This document shows positions 25,101-36,300 of a stretch of 64,000 bases of DNA, one piece after another; position 1 is the first letter of the stretch, and every line of letters begins with the position of its first letter. The stretch covers positions 37,215,637-37,279,636 of the forward strand of contig OY855905.1 in the NCBI GenBank assembly GCA_963693305.1, given 5' to 3'. Source of the DNA: Meandrina meandrites (taxonomy: Eukaryota; Cnidaria; Anthozoa; Scleractinia; Meandrinidae). The translations under genes were made by a program, and so were the position numbers. The notes under the pieces are model-generated. The model did not search any database and was not told where the DNA came from. It saw only the letters and a list, made by a program, of their open reading frames with translations.

Positions 25101-28100
25101 CCCCCCCCCCCCCCCCAAAAAAAAAAAAAAAGTGTTCCCTGTTTTGTCCATCAGCTTTGTGTTCTTGCTGCTTTTTTGTGAAAATATGTTATTAAACAGA
25201 GACCACCTTAAATTATTAATAGTCTTCTACATTTATTATTTGGACTCTCAATAGAATAGAATAGAATATGTTATTGTTTTGCCCCGTAAAAACTATCCTC
25301 TAACGATGTGTGCAGGTCATAAATAAAATTAATGTAAATTTTGTATTGTTTTATTAAGCAGTACTTCTTTTCACACAACGTATTCCATTGTAGATTGTAA
25401 AGGAAAGCTATGTGGATTATACACAGTTCGACAAAGCAGATCCTCATTATGACCCGTGAGTTTTTTTTAGTCCAGTCTCACTGCAGTTATTTTATAAAAA
25501 TAATTTAAGGTGGCTGTTAAGTGGAAGCTGTTTAGATTGTCTATAGATGCAGTGTGCAATCACTGCTACAAAACATTCTTCTTCTACTTCAAATTTTAGG
25601 GAGAACCCTGCTACATGTATGCAGTGGTTTCTGTTAACTTGTAGGAGTAATGACCTACAAATAAATATTATATTTCATATGCATGTAATGGGTTTAAATT
25701 CTCCCACTCAATGGATTGTTATCAGGATATGACCAGTAGGAAACATGTATTTCAAGCTTTTTGTATCTGAAATGTGTTTACTACTACTACGAGTAGTGTC
25801 TCATTCTTCTCAGCGTGAGACAAGTGGGCGAGCATGCAAGAGCAAGAAAATGATTTCCCAGGAGGATACGCGACCCATGAGGACAACAACAAAATGAGCT
25901 CTATTGTGCATTGTGCTCATGAACTTCGATTATGCATGCTTGTCTGCTCCTGACCCTGAGAAGTGTATACAACTTATTGAGAGTCTCTGAACTGAATGCC
26001 AAACAATTATTTATTGTTTTTTTTGTTGCTTTGTTTTCGTTATTTTTATGATGTCTTTATTCGTTGTTTATAGTTAATTGCTTGCTTATTTTAATTATCT
26101 ATTCATTTGTTTATTCTTGTGAAGGGGTTCCAAAAAAGACACTCCCAAGTGGTTTATGGTAGGATTATAGCACTTCATTATTGAAATGTAATAATAACAA
26201 CACTGTACATCTCATTGGCAAATTTAATGGAGGGGGTTACCCTGCAGTGGACTAGCATCCCATCCAGGGGCAAGTAGTAGTAATCCTGAGATGCTTCATG
26301 CTACAGAAACCAAGATAAGCTCCAGCCTGATGGGCCACTAGGCTGGAATGCAGACTTACATCCCATTGATGGTTTAAATTCCTTTATAAAACTGTTGTTT
26401 TGATTATAATATTGTTAGTGCCCTGGAGCCATCTCATAGCTCAATTTCAAAAAGAGTGACTGGCAGAGGCATTTGCCAGCTACTTAATGACTAACATTCA
26501 TTACAATAAATACTGTTTTTCAGGTAGATGTTAAGTTTGTTCGCATGATGAAACGCTTTATTTCACTGCAAGAACTGAAGACTCTTCATCAGGTGAGACA
26601 ATTACTGCATGTACCATTTTTAGCTCATGGTGATGACATAGTTATTCATGAGGTTTAGCAGTCAACCTTAAATTCACTCCCATCACTCCATCACTTAGTC
26701 CGTCACTCAATTTTCTGTTCAACAATTAATTTATGCATTGAAACCTGGATTAATCCAATTCAACCATGAGGTGATTCACAGGAGCCTTTGATCTTTAGAA
26801 GGAAAGGCAGGAAAGGGGATTCCACTTTTGGTAATTGTGGAGAAGATCTCCCCTCAACTGACTGTCGGCCGTATAAGTAGAGCAGAAAAAGCCTGAGTTA
26901 ACCGAAACAGAAAGCAATATTAAAGACCAGAGCCCCATTGCCTTGTGACTCACAGGTTTCAGTTAAAAATAACCAGTAAAAGTCTTTAATCAAGGAAATT
27001 TTGGCATTGGTTGTGTTTTTGCTTTGCATTCTCAGGTGTGGCTCATTGCATCCGGCACTTGTATTCTACCTATATGTGATTGACTGGACATGATAACCGC
27101 AGTTCAGTTATCTTCAATCAGCGATTACAAGACTGCTCTTATAATATCAGTAACTGTTAGTGATGATTGTTTTACATGCTTGTTAATGATGTCTGACCAT
27201 GTGAGCAGTACCAGTTCCAGGGTTTTCAATAACACCCAGCACCCGCTAGAGCTTTGCCAGGAATTCTGACCTAAATTGTTGGCTAAACTTTTCTGCTCCC
27301 TTTAAAGGCTGAGGGAAGAATTTTTCAGCTTCTTACATTGCTCCGCCTCTGTCTTTTTCTCCTGTCTGGTGTCACACAAGGGCAGCCACCTTCTTTATAA
27401 TTATCTCTAAAAGCCCTGATTTTCATCTTTTTCTTTTCACAGAACCACAAATCCTCAGGTGGAACGTTAAAATCACTTGCACTGTTCACATCAGCACGAC
27501 TATCAGTTCAACCAGTCACTGAAGGTACATTTTCCACATAGAACTTTAATGTATTTATTATTTTCTTCATATCATGGCCTATAATATAGACGAGAGTGTT
27601 TGTATATCCGGCCTCATCCAATTTTGGCCATCCTCAGAATTTTTTTAATCCAATTATTTCCAAATTGGACAAGCCTGTTACCTATTAATTATATTGCATC
27701 CAAAACTTGATGAACATGCCTCCAAATTGGAGAAATAAACGGCACGCAATGCATGCAGAAGCGATAACGTTTCACAAGGGGCCTTTAATAATTTTCAGGA
27801 TTTTCAGGCTGAGTGATTGTTCAACGAAAGGTGCGTTATCTTGGCATGACATCCGATATACGGTATACGATGCAAGGTCAAACTCGGTCTTGAAATTGCT
27901 TACACCTTTTGTTTTAAAAGAATGTACAGATTTCTGTTTACTAAATCTTATAGAACGCATCAAATATAATTTGTCTCTTTCGTTTGTACTTTATAATAGT
28001 CCTTTCTAACTGCCCAGGAGTATTTTACTTTGAGTTCTACGCGACGATTTCTTGTTGAGTTGACTGGATTTCTTCTCCCTGCCCTATTCGGTTCTACAGA

Positions 28101-28871
28101 TCGGTCGATCACAACAGACAACAGACAACAGATCCCGTCTACTCGCACGACGACATTAAGCGATGAAAGTTGTAAAATTTGAGATTCGGCCGTAAAAATC
28201 CATTTTCTCATTTCAGATGACGGATCTCAAAAAGAATACAAACAATGCACCTAGTTCCCATTGCTCTTCGGTTCAATTCAGGGAGTAATCATCACATCGT
28301 AACATCGTAACACCAAAAATTCCATCGCTTTTCCGCTTTCCAACATTAACCGATGACGTCATAGGAATGACGTCATCGCTAAGGCGTCATAGGAATGACG
28401 TCATCGCTTAAAAATGAAAATACAACATTTTGAATTGATTAGTTAATGAAAGTATCCAGATTTCTCTCAAATTGAACAGTTTTCTCTAGAAATATCCACT
28501 TTATTTCAAATTTGGCGGTTGGAAAAAAAAATAAGGAAAAAATGTATCTGTTGGCAATATTTGATTAACAGTCAGCTTTATAATTATACTGGAAAATAGA
28601 CCACTTATAAAATTCATACGAAATTACATCCTGGATTTTAGTGCAAAAACATTCCACTGACCAACCACGGGTGACAGCTATCACATTTCACACACATTTG
28701 AGAAGAGCTTCAAATTCCCGACATTATAAATCGCACTTCTACAAGATTACATGTAAAATGCATATTCTCGTGTCTGTAACTTTGGTAACATTTTTCTCCA
28801 TAACTTTTTTTCCAGATGAATTTGAATTCATTTGCAGCTTGGAGGACAAACCAGAGGGCGATGCTAGCTAA
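16145..28871 (+). CDS. THYN1: THYN1, EVE-domain nuclear protein, ten exons
   Basis: Ten exons join in frame: 16145-16205, 20915-20952, 22844-22915, 24422-24490, 24629-24724, 25394-25455, 26125-26158, 26524-26592, 27443-27524 and 28816-28871 (TAA). They encode about 212 residues, against 225 in human. THYN1 is a nuclear protein of the EVE/PUA-like superfamily, whose pocket is thought to bind modified bases in DNA or RNA. Exon 1 encodes a basic leader with PPRKKRKV, a classical nuclear localisation signal. The EVE domain starts at WLMKSEPES and includes CWDGVRNYQARN, AFFYHSNCKNPGIAGIVEIV, DPHYDP, WFMVDVKFVRMMKRFISL and SARLSVQPVT. All borders are GT-AG and no stop interrupts the frame, so the gene looks intact. 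Introns 1, 2 and 9 are swollen by mobile elements. AATAAA near 29237 is a possible polyadenylation signal. Identification is confident; base preference is family knowledge. Confidence 0.93.
17209..17664. mobile_element. TTAA-flanked MITE nested in the 3.15-kb element
   Basis: TTAAAGTGCCCCTGTGATCA and its complement TGATCACAGGGGCACTTTAA bound it. A second inner inverted repeat (GAGAAAGTGACGTCAAAGGC) makes most of it able to fold back. The right arm of the host element (18865-18880) preserves the region without this insert, proving it is a later arrival. Confidence 0.88.
17674..17874. mobile_element. 201-bp hAT-like MITE nested in the 3.15-kb element
   Basis: AGGGGTGTCGAATGG and CCATTCACCACCCCT are imperfect TIRs. 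AGTTTGA occurs directly on both sides (17667-17673, 17875-17881) while the opposite arm has it once, so it is the target duplication (7 bp seen; hAT elements make 8). The inside contains repeated CGAGAC words. Confidence 0.85.
18467..18570. mobile_element. Near-perfect hairpin element
   Basis: Two ~50-base arms (GAATACAGCCGCCTCTCATC and GATGAGAGGCGGCTGTATTC; GGCCGGTTTGGCAT and ATGCCAAACCGGCC) with a short TCTCGCGAA loop. Lies in the centre of the 3.15-kb element. Confidence 0.85.
20285..20402. repeat. TTATAAGCCCCC repeat cluster
   Basis: Five copies of a GGTTATAAGCCCCCC-type word, in THYN1 intron 1. Probably one end of a MITE; the other end was not found. Confidence 0.55.
21566..22203. mobile_element. 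Candidate TIR element with GTCGCC/GGCGAC words
   Basis: CAGTGCTCCAAGCT at the left and GCTTGAAGCGCTG at the right form a short imperfect TIR. GTCGCC/GGCGAC pairs repeat just inside both ends. In THYN1 intron 2. No target duplication could be settled. Confidence 0.5.
22649..22728. mobile_element. Foldback MITE, copy B (GAAGATCGAAGAAGA family)
   Basis: TACCCTGCGAGCAGAGTCTT and its complement AAGACTCTGCTCGCAGGGTA enclose further paired sequence with a ~14-base loop. Same family as 1520-1726. In THYN1 intron 2. Confidence 0.88.
23040..23380. repeat. AAGCACAAGC/GCTTGTGCTT-rich foldback region
   Basis: Many copies of CACAAGCA and TGCTTGTG in both orientations, with CACAAGTGGGAA words, suggest a MITE of about 300 bp in THYN1 intron 3. 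Borders are unclear. Confidence 0.45.
23590..24290. mobile_element. Candidate TIR element (GGGCCTGGTTGTTCAAA)
   Basis: AGGGCCTGGTTGTTCAAA at the left is matched by TTTGAACAAC and GGGCCCT near the right end, with TTAACCT/AGGTTAA words inside both ends. No transposase frame. In THYN1 intron 3. Confidence 0.5.
25094..25133. repeat. C-run followed by A-run
   Basis: About 19 C then about 15 A in THYN1 intron 5; length probably unstable. Confidence 0.9.
28354..28403. promoter_or_regulatory. Three perfect CRE octamers (TGACGTCA) in 50 bp
   Basis: TGACGTCA at 28354, 28368 and 28396, plus a degenerate GGCGTCA at 28384. They arise from a duplicated ~27-bp unit in the last THYN1 intron. CREB/ATF proteins bind this octamer; whether these sites act as an enhancer is inference. 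Confidence 0.5.
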
Positions 28872-30384
28872 ATTCTGTGGAATTTGTTCTGTGTATGTTG
28901 TGAACATAGTTTGATAGCACCTTTCAAGATTTGACTCTAAGAAACTCAGAGAATGGACTTCTGAACAATAGCGCAAACTGGCAAGGCTGACATTGCTTGG
29001 CTTTTCAGGGAAATCTCTAAAATATATACTTTATCAAGGAGCGAATCTAACTAGTAAATCATGGGCGTGAAGCACAAGTCAAAGTAACTACGTAATGTTC
29101 CGGTTTTCGCAAAACGATGGACGTTGAAACAAGTTTAAATCGAGACGTGTATCAGCCATCACCTAGGGCGCGTTCGTTTGGGATCGATCCGGAAACAAAC
29201 GAACGCGCCCCTAGTTGCATAAGCATTAGAAAGTACAATAAAGCAAGTTTTCGAAGAACGAAGCAGTGTTGCAGTTAGTAAACAGGGGAGTAATTCATGT
29301 CAGAGTAATAAGGTCCCGGAGTGCGTCAGATAACAGTGTTTCTGTCCTCAGTTGAGTCTGATTCTATGGCGCAAATACCAACTCCGTTAATTTTCCAGGA
29401 ATTTGTTTTTTATTTTAATAAAGTTTGTATTTCTAACTGTAAATGCGCTTCGACGTTGATCGCAAATATAATTAATAAAAATGTTCTTTTCATGGTGAAG
29501 TCACTCTTACTTGGCATGTACTACAATCCGAAACGAAACGACACATGTATAGAGTACTGCCCTAAACAACAAAAAAAAGGTAACCGCAAGCAAAACGGAA
29601 TGAAAGCTAACCGCAAGCAAACCTCAGTAAAGCTGAACTAACTACAAGCACACTTCGTTTCGGCTCATTTCGTTTCGTTGTTTCGGGTTTTAGTACAAGT
29701 CCTTTGATTTAACTTCAAATCAGTTCTTATCAAAGCATTTAAACTACATAGTCTTACTCCTGCTAGTTAGAAGTCGTCGTTGTTATCACTTCAACAGTCG
29801 TGTTGCTGCAATTAACTGAAGTCAGAGATTTGGTTTGTCAGACCAGTCAATTCCTTTACAATTTATTCGTGTAGCTAGATACCTTATTTTTACTTGTTTT
29901 CGCGGAAATGGAACGGGCGTATTTCGCTGGATTTAACTTTCGCAAATTGGCGGGTCTTTAATTTCGCGATTTTCAAAAAAATTGTGAAAGTCACGAGAAC
30001 TTAGTGCCGCATAAATAAGTAACAATGAGGTAGATTCTCTTGCTTTTTAGTAGTCATCAAGTAGCATAACCAAATGTCCGACTATGGGCAAACTCTGATG
30101 GATTACGCAAGGGCGGTCTAATTTTCGAAAGACTGCCCTAGAGCGCGTACTGCACCCGCCCCCACCCCCTACAACCGTACCCTCCCCCACTAGATGGTAT
30201 GCTTAGTGTACGATGAGCCCTGCCACGTTTCAAAACGCTCCACCGCCTCGGAATTACGCGCTGCCGTACTATCACGAGCAAGCTTGATATGAGAAACTGA
30301 ATATGCTCAACCCTTTCAAACGTACATGTAACAAACTGGGCGGCAAGGCCTAGGGCCCGCCGGCCAGTCTATAGCAAGAAGTTG
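28872..30384. other. Gene-free spacer between THYN1 and LicD-like paralogue 2
   Basis: No exon recognised. Holds the THYN1 3' region and a ~50-bp palindrome at 29163-29214 (GGGCGCGTTCGTTT and AAACGAACGCGCCC), plus AACCGCAAGCAAA repeats near 29580-29620. Confidence 0.5.
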
Positions 30385-33300
30385 CTAAGCTACCAAAAAT
30401 GGAATGTCACCATCAGCTGGGAAAAGCTCCAAGCAAGAATGGTGATTTGGTTTGTCACAACGTGTAAAGCTGCCACCAACATACTCCGAGTAACTGTGAG
30501 GTAATCCTAATTTGATCCAAGACTGTGAATGTTTTAGGATTTCTCTTCCATACCGATTTCTTGAGAACAATCCAGGACTGAACGCTGTTTCAATCCAGTT
30601 ACTCCGAATGTTTGCTTTGGTGAACGTTGCATGTCTTTGAAGCTCCGGTGGAAGATATTGAGTGTTTGTCACCGCAGGTCTCCCCCATACCTCGATATAA
30701 AATTTATTGAAACGAATCATCACATACCCGCGCTCACCGTCCTCTGTTATTCCATACTCCGTTAGCGTGTAACCATTTTTCTGGAAATACTCCACTGTCT
30801 CTTTTCTGTCAAAGATTTCGAAGTCTGACAATAAAACCTTCAAATCTCCGTCCAGGTCCCAAGGAAGAAGGCCATTCAACTTAACGCCACCTAATACGGA
30901 ACCAGCATCAAGCTCGAATGTGACATTGTGCATGTCAGCAAACTTCTGAAAAAAATACAGAGCATCTGCATATTCTTCCTGGCAGCAAACTGGGAGTAAA
31001 GCGCTTTGGGCATTACATTTGAAACCAATATCTTTACAAGAGAAGGAATGCCTCACTCCCTGAGGCAGCAACACCCGATTTAGCTCCCACTTTTTAGCCA
31101 AAGGTGTCCACACGTTTCGATCAGTTCTTTTTGAATACGAATAATAATCTGTAGTGAAATACATAGCATCTGGACATGACATAATTAGGTTTCCATCTTC
31201 AACAACACGTAAAAACCAATCTTCAAAAATAACCTCATTTGGAAGCCTCTCGTCAAACTTCAACAGATTTGTTTTGGTAACGAAGGGGCCCTGCAGATAA
31301 TCACAGTACATGCACTCGTTTCTTGAGTGATAATACCCTTCCTGGTATTCCAAGACGTAATTTCTTAGTTTAGTTTGCACACAGCCCGCTTTCCAGTGGC
31401 CCGAAAAATTACGATATGCTCCGCCTGCAACTCCAACATTTGGTATGCGACTGACCACACGAATTTGCCTCTCAATTTGGGTGAGCCATGTGAAGTGAAA
31501 AACATCCCGTGCAACAAGAACATAAGGAGTAGAGACCTTACTTATCAACGTGTTCCATCCTTTGCCAAGCTTTGCATGATCGACCTTAACAACATCAACA
31601 TTTTTATATCTTTTGGCAGCCTCCGTCACTTGGTTACTACGTGTTGCCAAATGAACCTGAACTGTAGGGTAGGTCTCTGTAATTCCTTTCAAAACCTTTT
31701 CAATGTGTTTCTCGTCTTCTTTCGGATACGCAGCCGTATTCACTAAAACACTTATCACAGAACTAATTGGCTTGGCATTGGTACAATTGGTGATGGCCCA
31801 GCCTGTGGTATAATATGGGAAGCCAGCTAGGCTCCCTTTGTAAAGCTCTGGACACACATCCACGCTGCCATCTTTGTTGACTGTTTCACTGATTGCACTT
31901 GCCGGTTGTAGTTTGTACTCTAGGCGTTTTACAATTCCTCCTAATCGCTCAACCAAACTCTCTGAGAGTACTTGTTTATTGGCGAGTAACGTTTGCATTT
32001 CTAGGTGGATATCCTTCAGTTCCTTTGTTATACCTTTCTTAAAAGGCCAGAGAGGGTCATATCTGAAGAGAGATAACGTGAGCTTCAAATCGTTTACTGA
32101 TATATTTATATAAATAAACAAGAACAGCTCTTTTTTCCACTTAATTTCAACCAGTTTGAATTCTTTTTGCTGCTGTTTTCACTCACTTATCTATCATTAC
32201 ACTCTCCATTTCGTTCAAGGGAGTACATGCATAGGCGTTCTGCCCTTGATATGATCAACATGGGTAACACTCCCACAAAGTCAACACCAAACATAGCCAT
32301 TTAGTGCCTGTTAGTTGCCCTGGTAGTAGGATTACCCTCCATACCCAGATACCTCATGCGAGAAGTTTTCATATATTTCTTTATAAATGGCTGTGAACAG
32401 TTTATACGAGAAATCACAAAGTTGGCTCGGGGACCAGAGGACCAGGGTGACCCTGGGTTGGGAGTGAGGACACGCTTTGATGGTAGTCACGGTGCCCGTG
32501 GGGGGCGAGCCATCCTTTTTCCACGTAAATATTTGATTTGCCTTTCAGGGACAGGTCTGGACAATACAGAGCATGCGTGAAAAAAAGCAGGGCCAATTTT
32601 GGGCTCGGTTACTAAAGTTAGCACCGATAACTTCTCTCATATAAACACTCTCTAAAAGATGACTCGGGGAGAGGGAAACCCTCCTACCAGGGACAATTTT
32701 TCTCCATATGAACAGGCCCTTAGATGTGAAAACACTAGCCAGTTAACAGCAGGGTCGTAGCTAGCTTGCCTCGTCTAGATTTTAACCCAAAATACGTTTA
32801 GTTGAGAAAATAATCCCCAGAGATTGATTTTTCTGAAGATATACCTCACGAATTTAAAAATGCTGAAAATTGTGTTCCAGAGCTTCTGAATTTCAAAATT
32901 TTCAGGAGTCGGCGGGGACTTTTCCCTCGTTTATATCAAAAGTCTGCCTACGGCCCTGAACAGATGCGGATGCCCTTCTTAAGATGCTTGGAAGGGACAG
33001 GGTTTCAGTAAGCCGAACAAAAAAGGCAAAAGGCAGAAGGCAAAAGGCAAAAGGCGGTTGTCATGTTCAAACGCTAAACAAACTAACGCCCCGAGCAGAG
33101 AACAGATCTTGCATGTAGTACACCCAAGATCTGTTCTTTGCTCGTGAATTTTCTTTCAGTGTTCGTAACTCTGAGAACATCCCAAACCAAGAAGCGCAGC
33201 GCAGTCTTGGTAATTAAGGGACAGTTCTTTTGAATGGACTGCCATCAGAATTGCGTAACCCTTGCAAGATTTAGATAGCTTGCAGAACAGGCGATTTATT

Positions 33301-36300
33301 TAGCCCTCGCGCTTCGCGCGACCAGCAGACTAACTGAATAAACCGCCTGTTCTGCAGGCTAGATAAAGGGAACTAGTAAGACCTAGTAATAATCAGAGAT
33401 TAGGGGAGTGCATTCGACCTAAGATGGACAGTCAGGTAGTGGCAAAAGAGAAATTGTCGGCATACTATGCCTTTTAATGAATCATATGCCTCAAATGGAG
33501 CGAGAGGCATCTCATCACGCAACATTTTTTGGGGAAGATTGCGTGACAAGCCATGTTATCGTATAAATTTGGACGTACATGAAATGATTATCTGACCGGA
33601 CGGAAACATGACCTGTCATCACACAAGTCATGGCAGTGATTGTTTCCCAAAGGTCAAAAAGAACCTCAAATGTTTGTAATTCGTAGTTTGCGTGGTGTGA
33701 AACCCTGAAAACTTTGCATAATTCGGATTGAAATTTGAACCAATTCAAGGGTTAGGGTTAGGGCCGATTCGCACTAGCGGACAAGTTTTAAATGTCATAA
33801 CATTTTTGACTAAGGGCCGATTCGCACTAGCGGACAAGTTTTAAATGTCATAACATTTTTGACAAAAACAAAATTGTCGCGACAAGTCAGAGACATCTTG
33901 AAGAAAACAAAGGTGTAATTCTTAGTACAATAGCTCTGCACGTACTTCTGGCATCCTGGTACATTTCTCGGCACGGTCGTCTTGTGCAAACATCAAATAA
34001 TCAGGCAGGTCCACGTGGTAAAAAATTTAAAACGATTTGCATTTGAAGTGCGCGTGTACTGATGTTTTTGTGCTCGTGCGGGAAAAATGTCGCAAGTAAA
34101 CTATTTCTCCCCCCCCCCCCCCCCCCCATTTATCGGCACAAACTGGTTCCCTCCGCATTCATTTGTTCCAACCCCGGTATTACCATCCTTCCACGACCTC
34201 ACCTCGGCACACAAACATGTTTTGCCGCCTATCGTGGAAACATTTCTCGTGTTATTTTTTAGTACAATCCAGACCAAACACAATAGCCAATCAACAACAT
34301 ATTGTTATCTGGCATTACAAGGGGCGTTGGAATGCGACTTGGCATGAGTTGTCCTGCCTTGAGGCAGGACATCGGCCCCTTTGCAGCCTGCGTTGCAGCC
34401 GAACTAACACTGGACTATACCGGGGTTTAGTTCGGCTGCAACGCAGGCTAGCCCCTTTGAAGATTTGTCCGTTTTGACAAAATTTGCCCTTGTCCAACAA
34501 GTCGTTCGTACTTGTTTTTGCGATTGTTTGACAAAATGTATCGCGCGTGCAACGCGGACCAATCATAAGACAACTTCTTCTTTGTTTTCCTGAATTGTTT
34601 GACAAGTTCTAGGTCTCAAAAACGTATTCGCACTTGTTTTTTGTAACAAGCGACACATTAATGATGAAATCTACCAATTGTTACAAAATTTGTCCGCTAG
34701 TGCGGACAAGTTTTCAATGCCATAACATTTTTGACAAAAACAAAATTGTCGCGACAAGTCAGAGACATTTTGAAGAAAACAAAAAGTTGTAATTATTAGT
34801 ACAATAGGTCTGCACGTGCTTCTGGCATCCTTGTACATTTCTCGGCACGGCCGTCTTGTGCAAACATCAAATAATCAGGCAGATCCACGTGGTGAAAATT
34901 TTTAAAACAATTTGCATTTGAAGTGCGCGTGTACTGAAGTTTTTTTGTGCTCGTGCGGGGAAAATGTCGCAAGAAAACTATTTCTTTTCCCCTCCATTTA
35001 TGCGCACAAACTGGTTCCCTCCGCATTCTTTTGTTCCAACCCCGGTATTACCATCCTTCCACGACCTCACCTCGGCACATAAACGTGTTTTGCCGCCATC
35101 GTGGAAAAATTTCAGTGTTGTTTTTTAGTACAATCCAGACCAAACACAATAGCCAATCAACAACGTATTGTTATATCTGGCATTACGAGGGGCGTTGGAA
35201 TGCGACTTGTCCTGCCTTGAGGCAGGACATCGGCCCCTTTGAAGATTTGTCCGTTTTGAAAAAATTTGCCCTTGTCCAACATGTCGTTCGCACTTGTTTT
35301 TGCTATTGTTTGACAAAATGTATCGCGCGTGCAACGCGGACCAATCATAAGACAACTGCTTCTTTGTTTTCCTGAATTGTTTGACAAGTTCTAGGTCTCA
35401 AAAAACGTATTCGCACTTGTTTTTTGTAACAAGCGACACATATTAGGGAGTTTAAGAAAACCACAACGGGAACGGCAACGGGAACGTCGCTAAACAAAAG
35501 GTTTAATGAGTAGAACAATGGCTGTGCACGTGCGTTTAGATTCTTGGTACATTTCTTTGCCGTCCTCTGCAAAATAACAACGTGAAATGACCAAATTCTG
35601 CGTTGCCTGGAGAACGTGAACCACGACAGCTAACTTTTTAAATTTCTATTTCGAATTTATCGCTGTGTTCCAGATTTAGTTTTGAGATAGTTTTGACAGA
35701 GAGAAACAAACTAAATGACTTTTAGAGTATCGCGAGATTCATAGCTAAAATATAAATTCATTTTTTAATCGACGTTGTCCTCGGCGTCGCTGTCGTGGTT
35801 TCTTAAACTCCCTATTAGTATGGGTAATCAAATGGTGACGAGTGAAATTAGGAAATAATTTCACGCGCGTTTGTCAAAATTCTAATAATTTCCCTCGCCT
35901 GAAGGCTCGGGAAATTATTAGAATTTTGACAAAACGCAAGTGAAATTATTTCCTAATTTCACGAGTATACCATTTGGTTACCTTTTAATATCATGGGTGA
36001 CAAATTACTCTTACAGTCGTAGTTTCGTAACTTGTTTATTGTATCGTGGTGAGCGAACCGGCTCGTAACGACGCCCGTGTAAAACGCTCAAAATTCCGCT
36101 CAATGCCATTCATGTTATCGCTAAAAGTTTATAGCACGACCAAACAAACTGGCCAAGGTGGAATTCAAGCGAAAATGTGCAAAGTTTAAGCTTTACGATC
36201 ATCTTTTAAAAGCCTGTACGTCATCTTGCCACTGAGACATTGAAACGTTGCCATGGCAATTTTATAATTTCACATGTGAAATTATTGCGTTCGACGAAGG

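Noticed and set aside
33748..33762. Telomere-like GGGTTAGGGTTAGGG
   Set aside because: Only two and a half units; too short to be an interstitial telomere and probably chance or part of the adjacent element.
34062..34477. Proline-rich frames over the C-run near 34110
   Set aside because: They sit in a tandem non-autonomous element, differ between its two copies and have no family features.
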